From a virus, in the IMG/VR virus record IMGVR_UViG_3300027917_000021, positions 91,896 through 155,895 of that record: DNA of 64,000 nucleotides; one strand, given 5' to 3'. The position numbers and the translations under genes are program-made. Positions 25,046 through 33,734 of this stretch are shown piece by piece. Under the pieces are notes generated by a model. It was not told where the DNA came from and did no database searches. It was given only the letters and a program-made list of their open reading frames with translations. Each line of letters opens with the position of its first letter. Position 1 is the stretch's first letter.

Positions 25046-25077
25046 AAAATAAGGGGAGATTTCTCTCCCCTTATTTT
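25046..25077 (-). terminator. Terminator between the ubiquitin-like and JAMM genes
   Basis: A perfect 14-pair hairpin (25077-25064 with 25059-25046) with a four-base loop is followed on the minus strand by TTATTTTTT. It overlaps the last codon of the Gly-Gly-Asn protein. Partial termination would make that protein more abundant than the enzymes encoded after it. Confidence 0.85.
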
Positions 25078-25318
25078 AGTTTCCGCCTGCCAAGGCATTA
25101 GTTAAGATAATATCTTCGGCTAAATCAAGATCTCTTGTTGTAAGCATTTCTGGATTTTTAAAATCACCATCTATATATAGCCATTTTGCCTCATCTTTGA
25201 CCAGAGTACGAATATTATTTAATGCTGTTAGATGGTCAAGCTGATATTCGTCGTCACCATTTGGAGAGACTACTCTAAAATGGATGTTTTCTTTTTCGAA
25301 TTTTTCTGTTTTTTGCAT
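25076..25318 (-). CDS. Candidate ubiquitin-like or sulfur-carrier protein ending Gly-Gly-Asn
   Basis: An 80-residue protein whose last residues are LAGGN. Its pattern fits a beta-grasp fold: two N-terminal strands (NIHFRVVSPN, DEYQLDHL), a helix (TALNNIRTLVKDEA), a strand (KWLYIDG) and a final strand into the Gly-Gly tail (DIILTNALAGG). Removal of the single Asn by the adjacent JAMM protease would give a mature Gly-Gly end for the E1-like enzyme. It starts one base from the stop of the 684-residue gene. Sequence identity to known families cannot be judged by eye. Confidence 0.65.
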   Translation of the reverse strand: MQKTEKFEKENIHFRVVSPNGDDEYQLDHLTALNNIRTLVKDEAKWLYIDGDFKNPEMLTTRDLDLAEDIILTNALAGGN

Positions 25319-25319
25319 T

Positions 25320-27374
25320 TTAATTTATGTTTGAATACAGTGTACTAATTTGTTTAGCCAATAATTGATCATTGACCAGGGCGTAAATTCTATTAACGAA
25401 TTTGTCAACGCCAACTTGTTGATTTGGTGTTTTATCAACTATGCAAACATACTGCATATCTGGGTATGTATATACACCACAATCACTAGTATGCTTGTTA
25501 TTTTCATAGGATACGAAGTATGTTTTTATTTTTCCTGGAACAATGTATCCAGATTTTCTTCCGCCTTTTAAATCTAGCGTGGTTTTTTCTAATTTAAATT
25601 TTTCTATCGTATTTTCCAGCAATTGCTTTGATTTTTCAATTGCATCGGTATACGCTTTACGTGCCAAAATTACTAATTCTTGTAGATCTTCTGGAGTAAT
25701 TCCTTCTATATTTTCAGGATTTAATAATACATCGATTATATCATCTAAATACTCTTTATTTGGTAGATTGACTATTCGTGGAGTATTTTTTATTAAAAAT
25801 GCTTTATTTCCAATCTTCAAATGCTGGCGTTTATTTTTTCTTACCAATTCCAATTTCATTAGAATTGATTCACCTTTTAATGGATTTTTTACTTGTATGT
25901 CAATTCCTGTATCAAGTAGTCCGTGGATCTTTAATGAGCATGTACTTACTTGCTTAAGAAAGGTATTGTATGTTGCTACGTTTTCAAAACAAGCAGTTCT
26001 TCGTAATATTGGTTCAAACTCATCTCGATTTACACGAATTTTATTTATATAATATACCGCGTAGGGTGCACCAGTTTTATTTGTTCCACGTTTTTGATGT
26101 AATACAATATTGATATCTCCGATTCTTGCGGATATGTCTTTATTATATTCATGCATGGTATTGCCTATTAATTCAGATATAAACATTTCAAAAGCACGAT
26201 CATAGTTTATGTCATCTAGATCATGATATCTGTGCATTTTTGTTAATAATTCTTTAATGTCTACATTTGGACTTTCTAGAACTTGTCCAGCATATTCTAT
26301 TTTATTTCCGCTAAATACTGTTTCATTTAACTTCAATGGATCTTTATCAATATTCTTTATACGGGTGTTGATTTTTATAGCCACCTGTTCTTTTTTTAAC
26401 TTGTTATCACGATCCATCGCCTGTTTTATCATGTATTTTTTGTTTGCTTTATCAATCATGTCTTGATTAAAAACAAACACTTGATCTTTTTTACGGCCTA
26501 TATAGTATTCAAGTGGATCAAAGCTTTTGGGAATAGATTTTACACTATTGTCAAATTGTATCTTTCCAGGAATATGGTCTTCAAATTGTGCAGCAAAAGT
26601 TCCTTCATCAACATAATTATAAGCAGGATTCTCATGAGGAATATCATAAGCACACCATTGTAAATCATCGTATGATCTGCCATAACCATAATGATATTGT
26701 CGCTTTGCCCCAAATTTAATTACTACCGCAAGACGTCTATTATTATCAATATCTTTTACACGAAAGAAATTATGTATTTGCCACGAGAAATCTTTAAATT
26801 TACTATTTAAAGCATCTATTTTTTTAGAAACAAAACCAGTTGTATCGATATCAGTATCATATAACCAATTTAGATGTTGTACGAATCCCTTTACTTTTTC
26901 AATATCAGTATAAATATGTGGATTTATTGTGCCATACCCTGTATTTGAGAGGGTATCGTGCGTACGAATATAATCAATAATGGCATATTTGTAATCATCC
27001 ATATTATCGAAAATACCTCTGGGCTTTGCCCATACTCGCATATTCAATTTTATATAGTTTATGGCTTTTATGTCTGTTATAGTTGGAACAAAACTAAACC
27101 TGGTTTCTGCAGTTTCAAACCAACGTCCGTTATCATCTTCTTTTCCGCATCGTTCTTGTAATCCAACCACTTTATCATCATTTCCATAAGGTGGTTTTGA
27201 TAAACGAGTTTTTAAAATATATTTTTGCTGAAAAATGCAGTATGCAAATTCATTTTCTAATTTATTAGTTTTGTGTTTTTTGTATACGTCTTCTGCTTCT
27301 TTAAATATTTCATCGGGTATATTTAAGTCTAGCAGTTTGTTAGAAATTTTTAAGTTACGAAAATTTGTTCTCAT
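25320..27374 (-). CDS. Large protein of unknown function upstream of the Ubl gene
   Basis: A 684-residue protein, soluble by composition, with no P-loop or obvious catalytic motif. Residues 95-330 are aromatic and strand-rich (AKRQYHYGYGRSYDDLQWCAYD). Residues 560-610 form a long charged helix (DAIEKSKQLLENTIEKFKLEKTT), and the last 80 residues are strand-rich with two cysteines (TSDCGVYTYPDMQYVCIVD). It is cotranscribed with the Gly-Gly-Asn protein and separated from the upstream gene by a terminator, so both share one start of transcription. It could be a target or partner of the Ubl, by position only. Confidence 0.55.
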   Translation of the reverse strand: MRTNFRNLKISNKLLDLNIPDEIFKEAEDVYKKHKTNKLENEFAYCIFQQKYILKTRLSKPPYGNDDKVVGLQERCGKEDDNGRWFETAETRFSFVPTITDIKAINYIKLNMRVWAKPRGIFDNMDDYKYAIIDYIRTHDTLSNTGYGTINPHIYTDIEKVKGFVQHLNWLYDTDIDTTGFVSKKIDALNSKFKDFSWQIHNFFRVKDIDNNRRLAVVIKFGAKRQYHYGYGRSYDDLQWCAYDIPHENPAYNYVDEGTFAAQFEDHIPGKIQFDNSVKSIPKSFDPLEYYIGRKKDQVFVFNQDMIDKANKKYMIKQAMDRDNKLKKEQVAIKINTRIKNIDKDPLKLNETVFSGNKIEYAGQVLESPNVDIKELLTKMHRYHDLDDINYDRAFEMFISELIGNTMHEYNKDISARIGDINIVLHQKRGTNKTGAPYAVYYINKIRVNRDEFEPILRRTACFENVATYNTFLKQVSTCSLKIHGLLDTGIDIQVKNPLKGESILMKLELVRKNKRQHLKIGNKAFLIKNTPRIVNLPNKEYLDDIIDVLLNPENIEGITPEDLQELVILARKAYTDAIEKSKQLLENTIEKFKLEKTTLDLKGGRKSGYIVPGKIKTYFVSYENNKHTSDCGVYTYPDMQYVCIVDKTPNQQVGVDKFVNRIYALVNDQLLAKQISTLYSNIN

Positions 27375-27412
27375 ATATTATTCTAATTTATCTGTTATTG
27401 TCCAAAATGAAA

Positions 27413-27434
27413 AAACCTGACATAAATCAGGTTT
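27413..27434 (-). terminator. Terminator upstream of the Ubl operon
   Basis: On the minus strand AAACCTGA (27434-27427) and TCAGGTTT (27420-27413) form an eight-pair hairpin with a six-base loop, followed by TTTTTC. It overlaps the stop codon of the gene ending at 27433 and isolates the 684-residue/Ubl unit from upstream transcription. Confidence 0.8.
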
Positions 27435-27804
27435 AATCTGCACTACCAACTAGCAAGTCTTTTTCTCCAACGAAGAGATCAATTTCAAGTCCTACTAAAT
27501 CCTGTATAGTGGTTTTTCCGTATTTTCTCATAAATTTTCCGAGTGTAGAAAAGTAGTTCACTGATCCGGAAGCATCAGTAGATACCCACAATCCTCGTTG
27601 TTTCTTTGTCCCTTTATAATCTTGTACAAATACTTCATTAACTCGAATAATTTTTCCATCTTCCCGTTTGATCATTAAGCAAATCTTATCTCTTTGTTTA
27701 GGCGGCTCATTCTCTTCCATGGGAATATTAACTGTTTCTATTTGAATTTCTTCAACAGTGCCCTTTTTTGAATAGGTTCCTAAGGGCGTTGATAAGTCTA
27801 TCAT
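27433..27804 (-). CDS. Unknown 123-residue protein
   Basis: A mostly beta protein (EEIQIETVNIPM, KICLMIKREDGKIIRVNEVFVQDYKG) with a helical lysine-rich segment (TLGKFMRKYGKTTIQDLVG). It ends at a terminator. The neighbours upstream are a WGR-domain protein and the ribonucleotide reductase. The OB-like strand pattern and context allow a nucleic-acid-binding role, but no motif proves it. Confidence 0.45.
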   Translation of the reverse strand: MIDLSTPLGTYSKKGTVEEIQIETVNIPMEENEPPKQRDKICLMIKREDGKIIRVNEVFVQDYKGTKKQRGLWVSTDASGSVNYFSTLGKFMRKYGKTTIQDLVGLEIDLFVGEKDLLVGSAD

Positions 27805-27841
27805 TTTTTAGTTAGATGGTTAAATTCTAGTTTTCTTATAC

Positions 27842-28087
27842 CTATTTTTTATCCGATACTTTTTGATATCCTCTTTGCTCTCTTCTTTTGATTAATCTTT
27901 GCATCTCTTTAAAACAGGTATTCCAGTCTCCTGCCGCTTTTATTTCGGCACGTGGACGGGGGGTATCAATTTTTCCCCATTTAGCACGTACTGCAAATGT
28001 TTCTCTTCCTTGAGAATCGTCTGGTCCTGGAATTAAATCAATTTCATAAAACTTATTGTGTCCGTTTTTGCGATTTTCATACCGCAT
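27842..28087 (-). CDS. WGR-domain protein
   Basis: An 81-residue protein that is a single WGR domain: KFYEIDLIPG, then FAVRAKWGKIDTPR with the Trp-Gly-Lys version of the signature, then a helix CFKEMQRLIKRREQRGY. WGR domains bind DNA or break ends in PARPs and occur in bacteria with MolR-type proteins. The gene ends just after and starts just before tightly spaced neighbours (four bases after the reductase stop). Confidence 0.75.
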   Translation of the reverse strand: MRYENRKNGHNKFYEIDLIPGPDDSQGRETFAVRAKWGKIDTPRPRAEIKAAGDWNTCFKEMQRLIKRREQRGYQKVSDKK

Positions 28088-28091
28088 AATT

Positions 28092-30077
28092 TTACTCCTT
28101 GTCAGGTATTTTCATTTCGCAACTGTCGTTTGAGCAATATTTTTCGTCATAATCATGTACAGTTCCGTTGCCATTTAGTTTATCATAATTTAAAGGTTTT
28201 AATTTTTTAATTATTTCTTTATATCGTTCTTTTGTTATTTCTTCATATGGTGGTTGTTCATATCCGTGCTCTGTCAAAGGCAAAAAACTTATTGATTTTA
28301 GTGAGTCTTCATATGTTTCTAGTACCGTTTTTATGTCTTGTTTTTCATTTTCTTTGACAGTCACAGTTATACTAACCTGATTGTCAGACCAATAATACTG
28401 TAAATCTGCAGCATTTTTTACCTGTTCCCAAATAGTAACATCGTTTTTTCCTTTACTAAAATATATTTCTTCTATAGGAAAAGAAATAACCGTGGTGCTG
28501 GGAGAATATTTGTCTGGCTCTATAGGAAAATTAGCCTTTTTTAATATGGGAACTAAAGGACTATTATCCATCATTCTAATTCGTCTTATATAATATTTTG
28601 AATGAGGATAATGAATACCAGGACTAACTCCAGCTAATAAAGATACTGTGCCCGAAGGTTTAACGGTTGTCATCTTTATAGAGCGAGGAATACATAGCCA
28701 ATCAGAATACATTTTATCTAATTCTTTTATGTACTGATATCCTTTATCCATTGCTATTAATGTATTTCTTTTTCCAAATTTATTAAATGTATCAATTATT
28801 CCAGAAATAGATAGCCCGATTCTTCTGTTACGACCCATTACTGCATTAGTTCTTTCGTCGTGAGTTAATAATAATGTAACGGATTTAGCGTACAAGTACG
28901 CAAATTTTAATGTTTTTATCCAATCTTCCAAAGTTTCATGATTACTAGGATATGTTTCTACTAGGTTACATAATTCAAAACTTTCCAATGTTTGTTCTGA
29001 ACAAGGATTAGTTCCTAATGCTCGTCGATCTTTCCAATTGGGTTTATCTATAAGACGTCCATATTTTTGGGAGTTTTCCAACCAAAAATATCCTGGCTCC
29101 CCATTTATTGCTGTATCTTCTGCATATTTTGAATAATTCATTCCTATATGTGCAATGATAGAATTATTACTAGCCCACCTATGACTCATAAGTTTTTCTT
29201 TATCTTGTTTTAATTTGCGAAAAACTTCATCATCTGGTGCACCTAGCATTAATTCTGCAGATCTTCTAACATTGCCTGCAACGACACAACGGCCTATTAA
29301 ATTGAAAATGTCAACAATTTGATCAGATCTTATTTTATAATCTTCTCCACCATTATTTTTTGGATGCAATATTTTTATTATATCTTCTAGAGCATCTACT
29401 AATGGCCCGGGACCAGAAGCAACACCGCCAAAACCCCTTATTGGTGCTCCAGAGGGTCTTACTTGTGATACATCCAAGGTCTGTAATTTTCCTTTTCCAA
29501 TGAAAGAATTAAGCACCATTTCAAGCGCGGCTACCCAACCTTCTCGAGTATCTGCTACAATAAATTTATCGTCGTCTTCCGCCTGTTTGGGTGTACTTAT
29601 TTTTAAAGTATCTGCCCCCTTTGTATCTCCTGATACACCGACTCCAAGCATAAGCATATCCATCATAAAACAAAAGGGTGCTGAAAAGTTTGTGCTGATT
29701 TCATTAGTACTTACAAAGGCACAATTATTAAGTGCGGCTGATCCACGTTCATACATAAAGTCTGTTCCCATAATCCAAAATCCACGACCTGCAGGAGTAA
29801 ACTTAAATTCCCACATAAGTTCAAACATTCTTTGTGCTGAGCGTTGTGCTTTTTGATCATTCCATGGAAGCTTTAAAGTTTTGGCATGTATTTTTTGCAA
29901 AGAATATACACCGTTTATTACGCGTTCTAAAGTTTCCCAATATTCTTCTGTTCTTTTTTCTTCTTTTATAGATCTAGAATATGTACGTTTGTATGTTATA
30001 TACCCAAGTGGTCCCCAATTAGGCTGTTTACCAATGTATTGTTCTAGAAATGTTTTTGATAATTTAAACCTTTCCAT
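28092..30077 (-). CDS. Adenosylcobalamin-dependent ribonucleoside-triphosphate reductase (RTPR type)
   Basis: A 661-residue class II reductase resembling the monomeric Lactobacillus leichmannii enzyme. Blocks: FTPAGRGFWIMGT, NNCAFVSTNE (first redox cysteine), LMLGVGVSGD, NPCSEQTLESFELCNLVE (thiyl-radical cysteine and active-site glutamate) and TVKPSGTVSLLAGVSPGIHYPH. The C-terminal tail has CSNDSCEM, a redox Cys pair. It makes dNTPs from NTPs and needs host or environmental B12, without a separate activase. It adjoins other nucleotide and DNA genes. Confidence 0.9.
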   Translation of the reverse strand: MERFKLSKTFLEQYIGKQPNWGPLGYITYKRTYSRSIKEEKRTEEYWETLERVINGVYSLQKIHAKTLKLPWNDQKAQRSAQRMFELMWEFKFTPAGRGFWIMGTDFMYERGSAALNNCAFVSTNEISTNFSAPFCFMMDMLMLGVGVSGDTKGADTLKISTPKQAEDDDKFIVADTREGWVAALEMVLNSFIGKGKLQTLDVSQVRPSGAPIRGFGGVASGPGPLVDALEDIIKILHPKNNGGEDYKIRSDQIVDIFNLIGRCVVAGNVRRSAELMLGAPDDEVFRKLKQDKEKLMSHRWASNNSIIAHIGMNYSKYAEDTAINGEPGYFWLENSQKYGRLIDKPNWKDRRALGTNPCSEQTLESFELCNLVETYPSNHETLEDWIKTLKFAYLYAKSVTLLLTHDERTNAVMGRNRRIGLSISGIIDTFNKFGKRNTLIAMDKGYQYIKELDKMYSDWLCIPRSIKMTTVKPSGTVSLLAGVSPGIHYPHSKYYIRRIRMMDNSPLVPILKKANFPIEPDKYSPSTTVISFPIEEIYFSKGKNDVTIWEQVKNAADLQYYWSDNQVSITVTVKENEKQDIKTVLETYEDSLKSISFLPLTEHGYEQPPYEEITKERYKEIIKKLKPLNYDKLNGNGTVHDYDEKYCSNDSCEMKIPDKE

Positions 30078-30091
30078 TCACGTTGTTCTCC

Positions 30092-30400
30092 TTATTCTGT
30101 TTCAGTATTACAATTACAATGTGATGGAAAAGAAACTAATGTTCCTATATGATCTCCGGTCTCAAGATCAACCGGATAAGGAGTTAAATTTATAATTGTT
30201 ATGATTGTAACGCCTGATGTAATAATATCAGGATATAACATTATTTTGTTTTGTTTACCAAAATCTGATGTAGTTATCAGGGCTTTTGGATATTCTTTTG
30301 GCCTGGAAATTTTTACTTCGAATTGATGTATTCCATGACCATTAATTCTTAGTCTGTTCTTTGCCGGTAATCCGGTATCAAATAATATTTTATTAGTCAT
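30092..30400 (-). CDS. Small beta protein with weak dUTPase-like pattern
   Basis: A 102-residue strand-rich protein. SGVTIITIINLTPYPVDLETGDHIGTLV resembles the last strands of dUTPase trimers, but the catalytic aspartate/tyrosine segment is not recognisable. It ends in a CNCNTETE tail. It follows the reductase ATG region closely. A dUTPase-fold structural role is possible; activity is doubtful. Confidence 0.4.
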   Translation of the reverse strand: MTNKILFDTGLPAKNRLRINGHGIHQFEVKISRPKEYPKALITTSDFGKQNKIMLYPDIITSGVTIITIINLTPYPVDLETGDHIGTLVSFPSHCNCNTETE

Positions 30401-30402
30401 TA

Positions 30403-30651
30403 TTATTCTATTGGATTTTTTGGGGAGTCTGTTACATCTATTATGGCTCCAATTAAAGATGATTTAATGGTATGTGGATAACGAATTATCTGTATTTGTA
30501 ATCCTACATTTTTTTCTATTATATCCAACTCTTCCTGTGATGGCATTGGGTCTATTGGTAAAAGTTCAATTTCTAACTTCTCTAATGAAGGTATTTCTTG
30601 AACCATACCAAACATTGGGCTAGTCCCTACCATTGCTATTATTCTTTTCAT
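30403..30651 (-). CDS. Unknown 82-residue protein
   Basis: Alpha-beta pattern starting RIIAMVGTSP, then helices rich in Glu and Pro (LEIELLPIDPMPSQEELDII) and final strands. It overlaps the RecU-like gene by 32 bases and precedes the dUTPase-like gene by two bases. No family recognised. Confidence 0.42.
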   Translation of the reverse strand: MKRIIAMVGTSPMFGMVQEIPSLEKLEIELLPIDPMPSQEELDIIEKNVGLQIQIIRYPHTIKSSLIGAIIDVTDSPKNPIE

Positions 30652-31105
30652 ATAGATTTAAATAGTCTTCTGTTTTTCTCATCCAGGTTTTTTGAAAATC
30701 TGACAGAGGCACAGATTTGCGACCTTTTTTTCTATTATCCCAATATTTTAATATTAAGGAAATAGGAGTCATATAAAATTTTTCAAAACCTTGGACATTA
30801 TAAAATTGTATAAATACGTAGGCTTCACCACCTACCTTATCCCAATATCTTAGAAATTCTATTTGATGCTGTTTCATATTAGACAGGGGGAAACTAGTTG
30901 TCTCCCCCGTCTGTTTTGCGTCAAATGCAATCCCTTTTCCATTGGGACCATATACACCAGTAAAATCCACAGTGGATTGTTTTAGGATATTTCCCTTCAC
31001 CGGTATTTCATGATACTCGATTACCGCCAACTTATCTTTACGATATTTGTAATTTACTTTCTTGATCGAGTTCTCGAAGTTTTTCCACTCTTTTGGTTGT
31101 CCCAT
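30620..31105 (-). CDS. recU: RecU-type Holliday junction resolvase
   Basis: A 161-residue nuclease. The core VDFTGVYGPNGKGIAFDAKQTGETTSFPLS carries the PD-(D/E)XK metal site (Asp in the first part, D-A-K at about 80-82), and is followed by MKQHQIEFLRYW and EAYVFIQF, as in RecU. RecU cuts four-way junctions to finish recombination; these enzymes are typical of Firmicutes and their phages. It overlaps the kinase gene by 68 bases. Confidence 0.85.
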   Translation of the reverse strand: MGQPKEWKNFENSIKKVNYKYRKDKLAVIEYHEIPVKGNILKQSTVDFTGVYGPNGKGIAFDAKQTGETTSFPLSNMKQHQIEFLRYWDKVGGEAYVFIQFYNVQGFEKFYMTPISLILKYWDNRKKGRKSVPLSDFQKTWMRKTEDYLNLYEKNNSNGRD

Positions 31106-31580
31106 CTGGCTTTATAAAATGGATTTCATCAAAACTTTCTTCAAAAGAAGGTTTTGTTAATGTTCGTAATGCTTCTGGAATAAATTCTTCTAACTTTTCA
31201 CGCTGATCTAATGTTTTATCTGTTCTACTTTCATTTCGTAAAACAGCCTCTTTTAAATCAGGTTCAAAATATAAAGCAACAACATACAAGTCTCTTTTTA
31301 TATTTTTTGCCTTATTAATGAATCTTTTCCTAGATTTTGGAGTAAGATTAACTCTATCAATATAAATACTAAATCCAGCTTGAAGGGCAGATTCTAAAAT
31401 TACATTTTCAGAGTCTTTGATAACATTATTTATGTTTTGTGTGTATACTGGCCCAGATAACATTGTATTTATATCATCTCTAGAAATCCTCAATACTTGC
31501 TCTTTGTCAAAATGTTCAGCCCAGTAAGTAGTTTTTCCAGAAGCCGGTATTCCAACCGGAATATAAAGTTTTTGCGTCAT
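31038..31580 (-). CDS. Polynucleotide-kinase-like P-loop kinase
   Basis: A 180-residue protein with Walker A GIPASGKTT (about 9-17), ISRDDINTML as in T4 polynucleotide kinase-type enzymes, and a lid segment FEPDLKEAVLRNESR. A phosphatase domain is absent. It could phosphorylate 5' ends of DNA or RNA, or a small molecule. With the ligase at 5009 and the odd RNA island it may serve nucleic-acid end repair, by inference. Confidence 0.7.
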   Translation of the reverse strand: MTQKLYIPVGIPASGKTTYWAEHFDKEQVLRISRDDINTMLSGPVYTQNINNVIKDSENVILESALQAGFSIYIDRVNLTPKSRKRFINKAKNIKRDLYVVALYFEPDLKEAVLRNESRTDKTLDQREKLEEFIPEALRTLTKPSFEESFDEIHFIKPDGTTKRVEKLRELDQESKLQIS

Positions 31581-31597
31581 ACCATAATTCCTGGGAA

Positions 31598-32272
31598 TTA
31601 TATACCTTTAATAATTTGGATTATTTCCTTAGGAGTTTTTGGAGTAGTTGGGGCTAATCCACGAATAGGACGTAGTTGGGAAATTATTGCTTCTTGCCAT
31701 TGTGCTAATATTGACACTGCTCCAGGAACACCTAGCTGTTCAGCAACTGCAGTCGGTGATGCTGGCCTAGAAGGGGCCATACCAGGAGTATGTTTTCGAT
31801 AAAAACCTTGAATGGTATGTTGCCATCCTTTTAGAATATCTTCTGCAGTATTATCACCTACAATTTTAAGAGGCCTTAACTGATCTTCTGAAGGTCGGCC
31901 GTTTGCAACTGGCGCAGCAATTTCTGGAGGTTTTTCGTCTTTAATTTCGTCTTTATTTTCATCTTCAGATGTAGTTTCACTCTGTATGTCTTCCTCATAT
32001 GTATTATTTACTTCTACTCCCACAGGAATATCTTCTTCAGGGATTGAGGTTTTTGCTACGGCATCCGCAACATCTTCTATAGAAATAGTTAAATCTCCAT
32101 TTTTCAAGACTGGGGCCGCGTCAACCATTTCTTTAAAAGAAGGTTTATGTGTAAAAATTCTTTCTACAAGCTCATTATTTGTACCAGATGCATCAAGATT
32201 TAAGTTTTCGGCGATTTCGATAAGCTGTTTTTTCTTTTTAGATTTCAATTCATTCATTGTGTAACTAGGCAT
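31598..32272 (-). CDS. SAP/HeH-domain protein
   Basis: A 224-residue protein. Residues 5-45 (MNELKSKKKKQLIEIAENLNLDASGTNNELVERI) fit the helix-extension-helix SAP fold that binds DNA. The middle, 65-125, is acidic and probably disordered (EDIQSETTSEDENKDEIKDE). The C-terminal 75 residues form a second helical domain. It follows a terminator and precedes the kinase. Confidence 0.65.
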   Translation of the reverse strand: MPSYTMNELKSKKKKQLIEIAENLNLDASGTNNELVERIFTHKPSFKEMVDAAPVLKNGDLTISIEDVADAVAKTSIPEEDIPVGVEVNNTYEEDIQSETTSEDENKDEIKDEKPPEIAAPVANGRPSEDQLRPLKIVGDNTAEDILKGWQHTIQGFYRKHTPGMAPSRPASPTAVAEQLGVPGAVSILAQWQEAIISQLRPIRGLAPTTPKTPKEIIQIIKGI

Positions 32273-32299
32273 TTATTGTTCTCCTTTTAAAATAAAAAA

Positions 32300-32337
32300 G
32301 AGTTCGGTTAGGCAAAAATCTGGCCATAACCGAACTC
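32300..32337 (-). terminator. Terminator after the DUF669/Sak4 genes
   Basis: GAGTTCGGTTA (32337-32327 on the minus strand) pairs over eleven bases with TAACCGAACTC (32310-32300), extended by GGC/GCC inside, and is followed by TTTTTTATTTT. A strong intrinsic terminator dividing the recombination genes from the SAP gene. Confidence 0.9.
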
Positions 32338-32345
32338 AAAACATA

Positions 32346-32798
32346 CTATTTAAATAAATTACTCTTTGGTTGTCCGATAGGTGTTTCTGTCGGAGCATTA
32401 TCTGTATCTCCGTCAGTTACCTCTTTCCAATTAGTAATTTTATTTCTTGGGTCACCAGAAGGAGTGGTGTCTGGCTCTAGAAATGCTTTACATATTAATC
32501 CTGGCATAGAGGCCACGATTGCGTCTTCGTCAACATCTCCGCGATTAACCAAATCAGATTTTGCTTTTTCCAGAAAAGTTTTTAACGCCCAAAGTGAGTT
32601 GGAACCGAGATTAAAGTTATTCCAAACTTTGCGTTTATCATATTTTGCTGGAGAAAGAATATTAAATTCTGTATTAATTAAAGTTCTGGGGCCATTTTTT
32701 GAATCTTGCAATTCAGCCTTAACAACTTTTACCACATACCAGCCTTCGGGTAAAGCAGTTTTTACGTTTCCTGTTTCAACGTTAGTAAAATTTATCAT
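32346..32798 (-). CDS. DUF669-type recombination-associated protein
   Basis: A 150-residue protein matching DUF669: EGWYVVKVVKAELQDSKNGP, LINTEFNILSPAKYDKRKVWNNFNL and the SLWALKTFLEKA helix. In many phages DUF669 is paired with a Sak4-like RecA ATPase and is thought to act as a single-strand-binding partner. The pairing is present here, with a one-base overlap. Confidence 0.8.
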   Translation of the reverse strand: MINFTNVETGNVKTALPEGWYVVKVVKAELQDSKNGPRTLINTEFNILSPAKYDKRKVWNNFNLGSNSLWALKTFLEKAKSDLVNRGDVDEDAIVASMPGLICKAFLEPDTTPSGDPRNKITNWKEVTDGDTDNAPTETPIGQPKSNLFK

Positions 32799-33730
32799 TA
32801 GTTCTCAGTGGTTATTTCTTGTAATGATGAGATAAACATTGCAGCTTCATCTTCTCTTAAGTCAAGAGCACTTGTAACTGCATATTCGTCCAGAAGTTTG
32901 TGGTTTACTACTTCTTCATCAAGAGTAGAGACTATTGTTTGTAGTTCTTCTAATTGAGCTGCAGTAATTCCTGCAGTTAATACCGTGGTTCCCTGGAATA
33001 CCACTTCATTATTGCGTCCAGCGGCTTGATTAAAACTTGACTGTTGTTCAAATTGAACAGCTTCTCTTTCTAACCCATCCACACCTAAATACTTAACAAA
33101 AGAAGGATAACTGAATTCAAAAGTTTCAGGCATGCGATTACTTCTATCTTTTTCTACTATTGCCAGCCTTTTTCCATCTTCGTCTTTTTCTAGCCTTAAG
33201 ACAACGTCAACCAAGTATGGCAAGTCCTTTGGACCATCTGGTTGTACGCCAATAATTTTCATAAATTCGCCCTCGTCTTCAGAATATTGGTTCTTGGTAG
33301 GGGCGGTTAAAATAATATTCATATCCAAAGATAATATTTTTCTGAAAAGAATATTTCTTTCTTCTTTTATTACTTTGTAATCAAGCGGTTGCAGCGAATA
33401 ATTGGGGTTCGCTTTTTTAACTCGCATTCTTTTTAGTTGTTTTAATACGATACTATCATCAATTCTGCGGATAGGATCTATTACAAATGTTTTAAAATCT
33501 TTTGGATCTGCAAGTAATTCGTCAACTGCTTTATCAACTACTTCATGATCCTGTGTTTGCAGGCGATAAAAATTAAATTTATCACCATAGAAATTAGTTC
33601 CTTTTTCTGTATCAATTACAGCTGGATTCGGGAAATGGAGAGAAGTTACTGTTTTTCCGGATCCAGAGGGACCATAAACATACATCTTTAAGCGATTTGC
33701 TTTTGGTTCTGCTTTTTCAAATAAACTCAT
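32798..33730 (-). CDS. Sak4-like RecA-fold ATPase
   Basis: A 310-residue P-loop ATPase: MYVYGPSGSGKTVTSLHFPNP holds Walker A (20-27), AVIDTEKGTNFYG follows, and FKTFVIDPIRRIDD gives Walker B. This matches the AAA_24/Sak4 single-strand annealing family. The C-terminal 90 residues are acidic and helical and may bind partners. With DUF669 it forms the phage recombination unit. Confidence 0.82.
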   Translation of the reverse strand: MSLFEKAEPKANRLKMYVYGPSGSGKTVTSLHFPNPAVIDTEKGTNFYGDKFNFYRLQTQDHEVVDKAVDELLADPKDFKTFVIDPIRRIDDSIVLKQLKRMRVKKANPNYSLQPLDYKVIKEERNILFRKILSLDMNIILTAPTKNQYSEDEGEFMKIIGVQPDGPKDLPYLVDVVLRLEKDEDGKRLAIVEKDRSNRMPETFEFSYPSFVKYLGVDGLEREAVQFEQQSSFNQAAGRNNEVVFQGTTVLTAGITAAQLEELQTIVSTLDEEVVNHKLLDEYAVTSALDLREDEAAMFISSLQEITTEN

Positions 33731-33734
33731 TTAG

